Source of the DNA: Macrostomum hystrix
Lineage: Eukaryota; Platyhelminthes; Macrostomidae
NCBI GenBank assembly: GCA_950097015.1
Contig: CATNEN010000026.1
Location: 1,096,001-1,160,000 of the forward strand
Length of the DNA stretch: 64,000 bases
Reading direction: 5' to 3'
The translations under genes were made by a program, and so were the position numbers. A model generated the notes under the pieces. It was not told where the DNA came from. It did no database searches and was given only the letters and a program-made list of their open reading frames with translations. Positions 11,652-24,600 of this stretch are shown here, piece after piece. Positions within the stretch are counted from its first letter, which is position 1. Each line of letters begins with the position of its first letter.

Positions 11652-14600
11652 ATGAGCCAAAGCAGAAAGTCGAGGAGGACTGAAGGCGACGGCGGCCATG
11701 GCGGCAAACCCGGCAAAGCTGGTGGCGGCACCACGCTGGAAGAGGACCTACTCAGAGAGCTGAGCCGCGAACAGATGATAGAATACTTCGAAGCGTTTCA
11801 ACGCTACGATCACGACAGTAGCGGCACCATCGACACAGCTGAGCTGGCCGACATCATGACCTCCATGGGGCTGCACGTCCGGGAGGACGACCTTGACGTG
11901 CTCATCAGGCAGGTGGATGAGGACGGTGAGTCGCTGCGGCCTGTGTGACAGTGTCTGTGTGACAGTGTCTGTGTGACAGTGTCTGTGTGACAGTGACTGT
12001 GTGACAGCATCTGTGTGACAGCATCTGTGTGACAGAGTCTGTGTGACAGTGTGTGTGACAGTGTGTGTGACAGTGTCTGTGTGACAGTGTGTGTGTGACA
12101 GTGACTGTGTGACAGCATCTGTGTGACAGTGTCTGTGTGACAGTGACTGTGTGACAGCATCTGTGTGACAGGGACTGTGTGACAGTGTGTGTGACAGTGT
12201 GTGTGACAGTCTGTGTGACAGTCTGTGTGACAGTCTGTGTGACAGTGTATGGTGATATTGTGTGTGACAGTGTCTGTGTGACAGTCTGTGTGACAGTCTA
12301 TGTGACAGTGTATGGTGATAGTGTGTGTGTGACAGTGTATGGTGATAGTGTGTGTGACAGTGTATGTGACAGTGTATGGTGATAGTGTGTGTGACAGTGC
12401 ATGTGACAGTGTATGGTGATAGTGTGTGTGTGACAGTGTATGGTGATAGTGTGTGTGTGACAGTGTGTGTTTGACAGTGTGTGGGACAGTGTCTGTGTAA
12501 CAGTGTGCGTGAGACTCACTAAAATGAGGATATTTTCATTGGAATCAGTTGCTAATCTAAATCTGCCCAATTAGCTTAAAAGCGCCGGCCGGGTGCTTCC
12601 TTCCTGGAAATGTTCATCGCAAAAATCGTCAAAGAAATGAAAGAAATTTGAGTCGGGTTTGGGATTGGAAAATCCTGATGCTGCTGTTGCATTTGCATCC
12701 GATTCTCTCCCAGTCTGCTCAGCTTTTATACCTTGCTCCCCAAATTGATAATCCCCATGTTGCCATTTTTTGCTCAGTCGGTATTTTTTGCTGGGGCTGA
12801 AGACGATACAAAGCTATTAGTGATGGGCGGACAAAAGACCCGTTCTGGGATTGGCATCTCGGGTTTTCATCCCAACCTGACTCCGAGTGCATTTTGTAAC
12901 GCAGAGTAGACAGGGTAGGAGACGAACTGCAAGGCTGACTAGTCCATTGAACTGCGTTCCATTAGAGCGTGAGCCGGTGCACTGAGTGAGCTCATGAGTT
13001 AATGTATGTGTTTGTGAGCTCATGAGTTAATGTATGTGTTTGTGAGCTCATGAGTTAATGTATGTGTTTGTGAGCTCATGAGTTAATGTATGTGTTTGTG
13101 AGCTCATGAGTTAATGTATGTGTTTGTGAGCTCATGAGTTAATGTATGTGTTTGTGAGCTCATGAGTTAATGTATGTGTTTGTGAGCTCATGAGTTAATG
13201 TATGTGTTTGTGAGCTCATGAGTTAATGTATGTGTTTGTGAGCTCATGAGTTAATGTATGTGTTTGTGAGCTCATGAGTTAATGTATGTGTTTGTGAGCT
13301 CATGAGTTAATGTATGTGTTTGTGAGCTCATGAGTTAATGTATGTGTTTGTGAGCTCATGAGTTAATGTATGTGTTTGTGAGCTCATGAGTTAATGTATG
13401 TGTTTGTGAGCTCATGAGTTAATGTATGTGTTTGTGAGCTCATGAGTTAATGTATGTGTTTGTGAGCTCATGAGTTAATGTATGTGTTTGTGAGCTCATG
13501 AGTTAATGTGTTCGTTTGTGAGCTCATGAGGTAATGTGTTTGTTTGTGAGCTCGTGAGTTAATGTGTTCGTTTGTGAGCTCATGAGTTCATGTGTTTGTT
13601 TGTGAGCTGATGAGTTTATTTTGAGTTCATGGGTTTTTGCGACCCCGTGAGTTACATTATGAGTTCATGAATTTATTAGTTTATTTGGGACTGAATGAGA
13701 CATGAAGCTCAGTTGTGTTGAGTACTCAAGCTACAATAGGCACTTGTCGTCTCATTAGAGTGGATGAGCACAAGCGGCTCACTAGAGTAGGTGTCAGGAG
13801 AAACTCAGAGGAACTATTCACATTGTATTCATCTGTAAAGGCGGGCAAATTAATTATCAATGACTTAACCATCGCTAGCTCCTGTCTCAAGTTGAGAGGA
13901 CATCGTGTTGGATTAGCCTATATTTCTAGATTTGTTGTTTGGGGTGCGAAATTTGGCAATGAAGCTGTGACGGGATTAACACTTGAAGCTTTCAATTCGA
14001 TTCTAAAAATGCTCTAAGAATTCGATTCTAAGAATGCTCTAAGAATTCGATTCTAAAAATGCTCTAAGAATTCGATTCTAAGAATGCTCTAAGAATTCGA
14101 TTCTAAGAATGCTCTAAGAATTCGATTCTAAGAATGCTCTAAGAATTCGATTCTAAGAATGCTCTAAGAATTCGATTCTAAGAATGCTCTAAGAATTCGA
14201 TTCTAAGAATGCTCTAAGAATTCAATTCTAAGAATGCTCTAAGAATTCGATTCTAAGAATGCTCTAAGAATTCGATTCTAAGAATGCTCTAAGAATTCGA
14301 TTTTAAGAATGCTCTAAGAATTCGATTCTAAGAATGCTCTAAGAATTCGATTTTAAGAATGCTCTAAGAATTCGATTCTAAGAATGCTCTAAGAATTCGA
14401 TTCTAAGAATGCTCTAAGAATTCGATTCTAAGAATGCTCTAAGAATTCAATTCTAAGAATGCACTTAGATCCACACAGTTTGCCAAAATCAAATTCTTTT
14501 TTCACCCCTGGGATTACAGGCAGCGGCAACCTAGACTTCATGGAGTTCCTGAACCTGATGGTGCGACACATCAACAAGCCGGTGACCAAGGATGAGATCC

Positions 14601-15587
14601 GCAGCGCCTTCATGGTGTTCGACACACAGAAGCGGGGTTACATCACCGTCGAGGAGCTGCGGTGACTTGCTCATTTCGCGAATTCTAAGAATTTCTTAAT
14701 TTTTGATTTTCCTGATCCTCAATGAATTTACGAGCTTTCATCATTTCAATTCCAGAAATTCAGGAGCTTAAGAACTCATATTCCTAGATTTCGGAGTCTT
14801 CAACATTCCTGATTTCCGAATTTCAGAGTCTTCAACATTCCTGACTACCGAATTTCGGAGTCTTCAACATGATCCTGATTCCCGAATTTCGGAGTCATCG
14901 CCATTCCTGATTCCCGAATTTCGGAGTCTTCACCATTCCTGATTCCCGAATTTCGGAGTCATCGCCATTCCCGATTCCGAATTTCGGAGTCATCGCCATT
15001 CCCGATTCCCGAATTTCGGAATCATCGCCATTCCCGATTCCCGAATTTCGGAATCATCGCCATTCCTGATTCCCGAATTTCGGAATCATCGCCATTCCTG
15101 ATTCCCGAATTTCGGAATCATCGCCATTCCCGATTCCCGAATTTCGGAATCATCGCCATTCCTGATTCCCGAATTTCGGAATCATCGCCATTCCTGATTC
15201 CCGAATTTCGGAATCATCGCCATTCCTGATTCCCGAATTTCGGAATCATCGCCATTCCCGATTCCCGAATTTCGGAGTCATCGCCATTCCCGATTCCCGA
15301 ATTTCGGAATCATCGCCATTCCTGATTCCCGAATTTCGGAGTCATCGCCATTCCCGATTCCCGAATTTCGGAGTCATCCATTCCGGATCCCCGAGTCCCC
15401 ATATGGATACAGATTTTATATGTTTAATTATTTCAGCAATCAAATCTTAACTTTCAGCACCATTCTGACAACCCGCGGCGACCGCATGACCCTGGAGGAG
15501 GCCAATGAGATGATAGCCGCCGCTGACATCAACGGCGACGGCATGATCAACTACGAGGAGTTCTCGGCCGCTCTGGTGGACAAATAG
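11652..15587 (+). CDS. calmodulin-like four-EF-hand protein, three exons
   Basis: Calcium sensor or buffer of the calmodulin/troponin C superfamily. Exons are 11652-11925, 14520-14661 and 15458-15587; donors are GTGAGT and a weaker GTGACT, acceptors are CAG, and phases agree. The product is 181 residues: a Gly/Arg/Lys-rich N-terminal extension of about 35 residues, then four EF-hand loops at 53-64 (DHDSSGTIDTAE), 89-100 (split by intron 1), 126-137 (DTQKRGYITVEE) and 162-173 (DINGDGMINYEE). Loop 3 lacks acidic residues at loop positions 3, 5 and 9 and probably binds calcium poorly; the other three are canonical. A 6-codon upstream frame (ATG at 11638/11641) stops inside the start codon as ATGA and could dampen translation. 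Both introns are mostly minisatellite. The family is certain; orthology within it is not. Confidence 0.9.
11940..12512. repeat. TGTGTGACAG-type repeat
   Basis: Irregular tandem repeat of TGTGTGACAGTGTC-like 10-14-mers with later TATGGTGATAG variants. It begins 14 bp after the intron 1 donor of the calmodulin-like gene. Confidence 0.93.
12985..13620. repeat. 28-bp minisatellite, about 22 copies
   Basis: The unit is 28 bp with core GAGCTCATGAGTTAATGTAT then GTGTTTGT. Copies are nearly identical until about 13505, then decay. It lies in intron 1 of the calmodulin-like gene. Confidence 0.97.
14000..14460. repeat. 25-bp minisatellite, about 18 copies
   Basis: The unit is 25 bp with core AAGAATTCGATTCTAAGAAT, one GAATTC per unit. 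It ends about 60 bp before exon 2 of the calmodulin-like gene. Confidence 0.97.
14790..15385. repeat. 32-bp minisatellite containing an imperfect palindrome
   Basis: The unit is 32 bp with core GATTCCCGAATTTCGGAATC, itself a near-palindrome (GATTCC..GGAATC). Early copies are diverged, later ones homogeneous. It fills most of intron 2 of the calmodulin-like gene. Confidence 0.95.
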
Positions 15588-15844
15588 CAGTTAGCATATA
15601 GAATTTTCTGATCAAGTTATCAATTCGGACTACTATGAGTAGACTGATACAAACTCAACCGAAAGCAGTAAACATAGAAAAACTGTGTGCTGTAAATACA
15701 CGCCCAGCGTCTAATATAAAGTTGAAAAATGCTAATACTCTTGAAGTGGTGGCTTCAAATATATTATCGACTGAATTTAATCGAATTCGATCATTTTCTG
15801 ATAGTGCTGATTTGGTGAAGTGGTGCTGCCATAGGCTCTTCACT

Positions 15845-17160
15845 GTCTTATACTCGTATCTCTTCCTTGTCTTATCTCTCTTTTCTCATCACTCTCACCT
15901 CTCTGCCGTGTCTCATCTCTCTCTCGCCTCACCTCTCTGCCGTGTCTCACCTCTCTGCCTCATCTCTGTCTCATCTGTCTCATCTCTGTCTCATCTCTCT
16001 CTCTCATCTGTCTCATCTCTCTCTCGCCTCACCTCTCTGCCTCATCTCTCTCTCATCTCTGTCTCATCTCTCTCTCTCACCTCACCTCTGTCCCATCTCT
16101 CTCTCATCTCTGTCTCATCTCTCTCTCTCTCGCCTCATCTCTGTCTCATCTCTCTCTCTCGCCTCATCTCTGTCTCATCTCTCTCTCTCGCCTCACCTCT
16201 GCCTCATCTGTCTCATCTCTCTCTCTCGCCTCATCTCTCTCTCATCTGTCTCATCTCTCTCTCGCCTCACCTCTCTGCCTCATCTGTCTCATCTTTCTCT
16301 CATCTCTCTCTCATCTGTCTCATCTCTCTCTCTGCCTCATCTCTCTCTCATCTCTGTCTCATCTCTCTCTCGCCTCACCTCTCTGCCTCATCTCTCTCTC
16401 ATCTCTGTCTCATCTCTCTCTCTCGCCTCATCTCTGTCTCATCTCTCTCTCGCCTCACCTCTCTGCCTCATCTGTCTCATATCTCTCTCTCATCTCTGTC
16501 TCATCTCTCTCTCATCTGTCTCATCTCTCTCTCGCCTCACCTCTCTGCCTCATCTGTCTCATCTCTCTCTCTTCTCTCTCTCGCCTCACCTCTCTGCCTC
16601 ATCTGTCTCATCTCTCTCTCTCTCGCTTTATCTCTGTCTCATCTCTCTCTCACCTCACCTCTCTGCCTCATCTCTGTCTCATCTCTCTCTCTCGCCTCAC
16701 CTCTCTGCCTCATCTCTCTCTCATCTCTCTCTCACCTCACCTCTCTGCCTCATCTCTGTCTCATCTCTCTCTCTCGCCTCACCTCTCTGCCTCATCTCTC
16801 TCTCTCGCCTCACCTCTCTGCCTCATCTCTGTCTCATCTCTTTCTCTCGCCTCACCTCTCTGTCTCATCTCTCTCTCGCCTCACCTCTCTGCCTCATCTC
16901 TGTCTCATCTCTCTCTCGCCTCACCTCTCTGCCTCATCTCTGTCTCATCTCTCTCTCTCGCCTCACCTCTCTGCCTCATCTCTGTCTCATCTCTCTCTCG
17001 CCTCACCTCTCTGCCTCATCTTTGTCTAATCTCTCTCTCTCGCCTCACCTCTCTGCCTCATCTCTGTCTCATCTCTCTCTCTCGCCTCACCTCTCTGCCG
17101 TGTCTCATTTCTCTGCCGTGTCTCATCTCTCTGCCGTGTCTCATTTCTGCTTGTCCTATC
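15845..17160. repeat. CTCT-rich array built on TCTCATCTCTCTC words
   Basis: About 1.3 kb of repeated TCTCATCTCTCTCTCGCC, TCACCTCTCTGCC and TCATCTCTGTC segments in irregular order. The end holds CCGTGTCTCATCTCTCTG words like the core of the hAT MITE at 31402. Two overlapping frames above 440 codons are compositional artefacts. Confidence 0.93.
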
Positions 17161-18394
17161 TCTTTCGTGTCTCATCTTTACTGTCAACCAAACCCAATGC
17201 GGTCAAATGAGACTAAACACACAACTCACTAAAAATTAGCTGAACTGACTGAGCTCAAACAAAAGTTTTTTGACAGCATTTACAAATATTGTGAGCACAT
17301 TCAATGTAAATACTATATATTAGAAGTTATAAAAAAACTCTACATATTTGTACTTCGTTTCTAACAGGCAGCAGCAAAGGGGCAGTTGAAAACATTATCC
17401 TGCGCATTATTCAACAATTCAATTGCACCAGTTCAAAGTATTCAGCAGTATATGCGATTCGATTGTTTATAAAAAACAAAATGGGCTGCAAAATAGACTA
17501 ATTGAGCTAAATTGTGACCCGCACACTTCCCAACCAAGTGTTATCAAGTGACAAATTTTAGCAAATTGAAAATCTATTATATTGACACAAGAAAATCCGT
17601 TGCATTGCAGGCCTCCTCAGTTTGACGCGACACAAAACTCAGGGGACTAAAAAACCGAATAAACAATGTGCCTGGGATTAAAATGGTTAGCATCTTAACA
17701 ATGGGATTAGGGAAGACACGGAAATCAAGCAAACAAGAAATTATTTATAACAGATTAGAGGACTGTGTGCTGCATCGGTCATTTCGTATATTGCAAACTA
17801 GCGCTATGACAGACTAATATGCAAAACAAAATCAAAGCAGCAGCAGCAGCAGCAGCAGTAGCAGCAGCAGCATCAGCACACAGGGGATGCGCTAAAAGAC
17901 GACCAGAGTAAAATCAATGTAGAAATAGGTGGCTTTGAATCGACTTCAACTGGAGTAACTGGGCATGATATTGCTGCTTCTTAACTAGCCAATTATGGTA
18001 GCTAGGTTTAGACAGCGTCATTTTTTTCTAATCCGGGAATAAAATCAATCGAACTACAGAAATACAAGCAAGCAGCTGACTAAGCTATTCAGCAAAACTG
18101 TTTGCGTTTTATATATTACATCCAGTGTCGCTATAGGTAGTATATAGCTAATTGGCAATCGATTAAATAGCTATGTGCAGTCTCTAGGGGCGCAGCTTTA
18201 GAAAATAGTTGTCCGAATCTTCATTGCAGAAGTGGCGCTTTATCTGATTGGCTAGCCAACCAACAAGTTATTATCGATTCTGGCCGTTCGGGTGCAGATT
18301 ATGCAATAGGTGCCTCAGATTGCCAAGCTTCTCCTGTAGGCCGCCCAGCGTTTCTACAATGCCGCCAAGCCTGTGGTTTAAATGCTGCACTTCT
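17161..18394. other. non-coding spacer with a CAG run
   Basis: AT-rich intergenic DNA between convergent genes. A (CAG)n run with two interruptions sits at 17837-17878. No frame has homology-like character. Confidence 0.45.
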
Positions 18395-18655
18395 GATTGG
18401 CTGCGGGAAGTTGGCGAGGGTAGATGATATTTTAGTCCACGCTAGTTTTTTATTGGCTCGGACGCTTCATTGAGAATTTCGGGCGCATCCTGGTCTCTGA
18501 TTGGCTAGGGGTCCTAGCACAGAGGTGGTAGAAATTCGGACGCATCCTGAACTCCCATTGGCTACGGGTCAAGTGTAGAGGGGTAGACATTTTGGTGCAT
18601 CCTAAAGTCTGATTCGCTACGAATCCTAGTGAAGAGGGGTAGAAATTTCGCGCGT
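18395..18655. repeat. diverged tandem repeat, about 60-70 bp, with CCAAT-box words
   Basis: Four to five diverged copies share TCTGATTGGCTA(C)GGGTC, AGAGGGGTAGAAATTTCG and GCGCATCCTG segments. Each complete copy has ATTGGCT, an inverted CCAAT box. It overlaps the 3' end of the GRAMD2-like gene. TTTATT at about 18448-18453 could be its minus-strand AATAAA signal. Confidence 0.6.
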
Positions 18656-21600
18656 CAACATTGTGAATTTACAAGCAAAGAGAACAAAGAAAAGTAGCAT
18701 TGCCACTAACCCGTGACCGGATCGCATGGAAATAATCAACAGCAATTGTTGTTGCAACGAATTCAATCTGTAGCTAAGGTAAACAATGACAATGGCGCAA
18801 AGGAGGACACTGAAATTATGAAACACAAGTTCTGTCTGACATATTTGGAGTACACAGTGTAAAGTTCTGGACTTATTTATTAAACCACTGTAAAAAATGC
18901 AAGTCCTTACAGGCAGGCAATGACTGTCAAGGCGTGCCTGTTTGGCAGCCTGTCCCAGTCATTCAGGAAGGATCGCCAGACGCTGCTGTTACCGGACCGT
19001 TGAGCATGCCTGCTGGCGGCTGCGACTGGCATTTGCTGCTCAGCGACTGTTGAAAGTTTCGAGTAAAATTGCAAAACATTTTTGTTATAATTATTAAAGT
19101 AAGATATCATGCGTCATTAAAATAAATAAATTGCAGTCCAACTTACAGGCACTGCCATTAGCATCGCATCCCATTGTGGAAGACTCCTCGCCGCCGCTAG
19201 CCGCATCGTCCGACGGTCCGGATACCGACGTGGAGTCAGCCGAAGCCGAGCTTGGAAGGGCGGTCAATGCCGCCGCAGTAACGGAATTCGACACCGATGG
19301 AGCCACCAGGATGCCGCTGTCTTCGTCATTTAACACGGATGCTTCTCGACTGCTCGCTTGCCCGTTATCCTGGAGGGAACCGGTTTGAATGGATGGGTGA
19401 ACAGTGGAGCCAGGTTGTGGATGGGTGAATGGTGGAGCCAGGTTGTGGATGGGTGAATAGTGGAGCCAGGTTGTGGATGGGTGAATAGTGGAGCCAGGTT
19501 GTGGATGGGTGAATGGTAGAGCCAGGTTGTGGATGGGTGAACAGTGGAGCCAGGTTGTGGATGGGTGAATGGTGGAGCCAGGTTGTGGATGGGTGAACAG
19601 TGGAGCCAGGTTGTGGATGGGTGAATGGTGAAGCTAGGTTGTGGATGGGTCAACAGTGGAGCCAGGTTGTGGATGGGTGAATGGTGAAGCTAGGTTGTGG
19701 ATGGGTCAACAGTGGAGCCAGGTTGTGGATGGGTGAATGGTGAAGCTAGGTTGTGGATGGGTCAACAGTGGAGCCAGGTTGTGGATGGGTGAATGGTGAA
19801 GCTAGGTTGTGGATGGGTCAACAGTGGAGCCAGGTTGTGGATGGGTGAACAGTGGAGCCAGGTTGTGGATGGGTGAATGGTGAAGCTAGGTTGTGGATGG
19901 GTCAACAGTGGAGCCAGGTTGTGGATGGGTGAATGGTGAAGCTAGGTTGTGGATGGGTCAACAGTGGAGCCAGGTTGTGGATGGGTGAACAGTGGAGCCA
20001 GGTTGTGGATGGGTGAATGGTGGAGCCAGGTTGTGGATGGGTGAATAGTGGAGCCAGGTTGTGGATGGGTGAATGGTGGAGCCAGGTTGTGGATGGGTGA
20101 ATGGTGGAGCCAGGTTGTGGATGGGTGAATAGTGGAGCCAGGTTGTGGATGGGTGAATGGTGAAGCCAGGTTGTGGATGGGTGAACAGTGGAGCCAGGTT
20201 GTGGATGGGTGAATGGTGGAGCCAGGTTGTGGATGGGTGAACAGTGGAGCCAGGTTGTGGATGGGTGAACAGTGGAGCCAGGTTGTGGATGGGTGAACAG
20301 TGGAGCCAGGTTGTGGATGGGTGAATGGTGGAGCCAGGTTGTGGATGGGTGAATGGTGGAGGCATGTTGCAGTTTAGCTAGCTATTGGATGCCCTTTTCG
20401 TGTCACTGGTCTGAAAAATAAAAGCAACTCACTGACCAGTCAAACACTGGGTAAGCACAAACAGCAAGTCAGAGTCATCCAGTGCTCAAATATAACTTCA
20501 CTGCACATACTTTTTTGTGGCCTTGTACCACTAAACTTTAGAGTAAGTAGAGAGAGAAAGCACAAAACCAAACAGCAGACACTTCAATGAGCAAGGCTGA
20601 AGGGCAAAGGTTGGAGTTCAGTACTCAGTCTTGAGGCATACATCTGTGACTGAAGCTAGATTGCTAACCTGTTAACAGTCGATAAAACAACCTTAAAGAA
20701 CGATATTACAAGCCCAGAGTTAGATAGCTAGCGACATTGGCACACTCGGTTGACTGCTTTTCCAATTGATAATTAGATTTCCCACCCTCCCTCGGTGCCC
20801 AGTTACCCAAAACCAACTGCTTTAAACCTGATCGGACTCCGATAAATTTGTTTTTTTCGCCCTAGCATAGGGGAAAATGGTGCGACAGCGAGGTGGGGCT
20901 GTAATAGTGCACGGTAAGTGTGTAGCTATAGGGAAGATTGGAATTGTATTACTTGGCTGGAGAGGAATGAACTGGCCAAGTATGACTGTTTAAGCTATGA
21001 GGATATAGACTTTTCAGTCAGCCCGCCCACACAGTGGCGGACAGCGTATACCCTAGCTAACAGTATTTTTCAAGCAAGGGATTTCGTCGGAGAAGTTGAG
21101 TAGAGAATTTTTTCAATCGCGGGCATTTCAGTTGCTTTCAGTTCTCTTTTCTTTCCTGTGTGAAATTTTAGGCAAAATTTTTCATTCAAAACAGCAACTT
21201 GAACAGAAACCCAATCTTCACTTCCTGATTGCTAAGACTCCGAGAATGCTTTAAACAACAGAGGCTTAATAACGAACCAGTTGGGACAGGATTCTAGATT
21301 AAATATTTCCCAAATCGATTCCGCAGTATCTATAGAGCGCAAAAATTGATAACTCTGATTTCCTTACCATTTGGCCCTCGTCGATGCTGGAGCCGCGAAC
21401 AGACGAGCAGAAGTCATCGTCTACTTCCGAATAGCTCTCCCAGTGATTGCGCAAAAACTGGATGAGCTTGTCCCGCGAGGTGACGTAAGAGAACACAGTC
21501 TGCGAAGGTAGTGGTGATACGGCCAAACTCTTTAGAATGTAGCCATTCAAATCTTAAAGAACAGAGGGCTGAGTGGGAACAAGATAGGGGATGCAGCGAA

Positions 21601-24600
21601 TAGAGGAAAGAATGGAGAGGGTAAGGGGGAAGGGAAAAGAGGAAAGAGTGGGGAATGGAAAGATAGGAAGAGGGGATAGATGAGAAGAAGGAAAAGAGGG
21701 GAAGAGGGGGAGATTGGAAGAAGGGAAATAGGGGAAGAGGGGGAGATTGGAAGAAGGGAAATAGGGGAAGAGGGGGAAGATGGGAAGAAGGGAAATAGGG
21801 GAAGAGGGGGAAGATGGGAAGAAGGGAAATAGGGGAAGAGGGGGAAGATGGGAAGAAGGGAAATAGGGGAAGAGGGGGGAGATGGGAAGACGGGAAATAG
21901 GGGTAGAGGGGGGAAATATGAAGAAGGGAAACCGGGGTAGACGGGACAGATAGGAAAAAGGGAAAGAGGGGAGAGATGAGAAGAAGGGAAGAAAGGAAGA
22001 TAAGATAGATGGGAAGAAGGGAAGAAAGGAAGATAAGAGAGATGGGAAGAAGGGAAGAAAGGAAGATAAGAGAGATGGGAAGAAGGGAAGAAAGGAAGAT
22101 AAGATAGATGGGAAGAAGGGAAGAAAGGAAGATAAGAGAGATGGGAAGAAGGGAAGAAAGGAAGATAAGATAGATGGGAAGAAGGGAAGAAAGGAAGATA
22201 AGAGAGATGGGAAGAAGGGAAGAAAGGAAGATAAGAGAGATGGGAAGAAGGGAAGAAAGGAAGATAAGAGAGATGGGAAGAAGGGAAGAAAGGAAGATAA
22301 TAGAGATGGGAAGAAGGGAAGAAAGGAAGATAAAAGAGATGGGAAGAAGGGAAGAAAGGAAGATAAAAGAGATGGGAAGAAGGGAAGAAAGGAAGATAAG
22401 AGAGATGGGAAGAAGGGAAGAAAGGAAGATAAGAGAGATGGGAAGAAGGGAAGAAAGGAAGATAATAGAGATGGGAAGAAGGGAAGAAAGGAAGATAAGA
22501 GAGATGGGAGGGGAAAGAGGGGTAGAGGGGAGATGGGAAGAATGCTTTGAGACAGAGGGAGGCGGAGAGCGGGTATCAAACAAAGAGGGAAGAGCAGTGC
22601 TGGGAGAGGAAGGGGAGGTGAGTGAGAAAGAGAGCAAGGAAAGGAAAGTGATATATATAGACAGCTTGGTAATGGAAGATGAAAATGAATAGCTCTAGTT
22701 AATATCATCACACCACAAGAGATTCACCATAGTAACGAAAGCAGTTTTAGCATTAGGCAATCCTGAGATGGCACTCACCCTGTCCTCTTGGCGAGTGTGA
22801 ACCCCAATGCCGGTGGGAAAGAATGCGTAGACCTTCTCCTTGGTAAGCTTCACTATGTCAGCAAATCTAATCTTGATCTGCAAATTCAAATATTGAATAC
22901 TGATTTATAATTACAACTAGTTCGAGTCTATGATGAAGCTGAGAAGCAACATTTTTAGTTGTTCTTATGTAAATAATTAACTATTACCGAATTAGCTAGT
23001 AAATACAAATTGATGGACTTACATTTCTTTTAAGGCCAGGAATATTTGAATAGAAGCAAATGTGCCTATCTGTAACTAGCATTGTGCCCTGAATGAGGAT
23101 CTCGGCAACTAGGAAGCATGGAAATGCTGAAATGGCAAAAGCAAAATGATTATCTGATTAACAAATTTGATTAATAATAGGCCTACAATAGATTGTGTAG
23201 ATTGTTGTGAATTTGTATTTTTTATAAATCATTTGAATCCTAGATTTTAAAAATGTATCTCAAGCTAGAAAATGCATGTGTTTGTACACTCAGCAATTGT
23301 CAAAAGTTATACCCTCCAATCAAGATGAATTTTCTCACTTATTGTGAGTTATGAAACTTACCGCACAGCAACACTTATTGCCACTTAGGGGTGGCTTGGG
23401 TCTGCTTAATGGCATAAATTTGTATAACTTCAAAGGAAAAGTTCAGTCTAAGTAACACACATGAGTACAAAATGTTCTGGCAAATGACTAATTTACCATT
23501 TTCCAATGCTGCCTTTGGTGGTGTTGGCAACTGTATTCTTCACAATTATCAACTTTTTCTTCATTGTGACAGCTTAGTTTCTTAACTTAGGGGGACCAAA
23601 ATGAGACAAACTATTGTCTACTATAAAAGGGCTATTCACCCTCTCCTATCTCTCTGATGTCAAGGATGTTAGAAGGGAGGGATTATAAGAGGGGAAAAAA
23701 GGATGTGATGTGATGGACACAATTTGATGGATGCATACATGCCATAAGTTGCATCACACACCATAATTAAGAAAATTGTCATTTTGCTTGCAGGGTGGAA
23801 CAGACATGCAACAGACAGCAGTTATTGTGCAGTATATCTAAAGGCTACATATGGCTATTCATTTCTTGGTCTAAGTAGATGCCACCTTTAATCACTCCAG
23901 CCGATGCTAGTACCTATTTAACAGCTCGGTGTGCAAAAACAATCCACAGTTAAGTTTCTTGCAAAAGTACACAAATTTTTCGAGTGAGTTAGGCCTAAGA
24001 ATAAATTACCCTAAACTTCAAGGAGTGAGTCTGACACTAATCACTAGGCTACAACCCTTTATAATGTAGTGTTGTAATAACATAATAGCTAATATTGCAA
24101 CGACTATTAGGCCTATAAAAATAGCAAAAGAAAAAGATTTTTGCAACAAAATAGCTTCTTTCTTTTATTTGGTAGGGCCCATGCAAATTCGTTCATACAA
24201 ATTCAATAGTTGGTGTCTTAAAAATAGTTAAAAAGCAATTTGAATTATATAGCCTATACAGATTTATAAATACTTTAGAAAATAATGTCATAGGCCTTAC
24301 TAGTCTCACAAAAAATTATAGGCCTACAAAAGTTTTATCAAACTAGAAAGGTAGCTTATGCATGTAGAAGACCTAGCAAAGGAAATTAAAGCCTTACAAC
24401 ACAGTCAATATTGTTTACATAGTTAAAAAGTCGTAGTAAAATACAGAGTAGTCGGAATTAAAAATTATAACTTACACTTCAATATTTTCTCATTCAATGA
24501 CAGGCTAAACAGGTTGCATAATCGTTCATCTTTGAGCATTTTCCTGGTCACCAGCTCCCGCCTGCTAGAGGTTGGTTCGCCGACTCCGCCGCTGTCTTCT

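Noticed and set aside
15635-17210. Two Ser/Leu/His-rich frames above 440 codons
   Set aside because: Pure consequence of CTCT/TCATCTC repetition; two overlapping frames are equally open, and it follows the calmodulin-like stop.
19131-19388. Plus-strand 85-codon frame
   Set aside because: It is the antisense of GRAMD2-like exon 5, which has matching splice sites and phase on the minus strand.
21414-22711. Two Phe/Pro/Ser/Leu-rich frames of about 400 codons
   Set aside because: Polypurine/polypyrimidine array; only the segment 21368-21499 is a real exon (GRAMD2-like).
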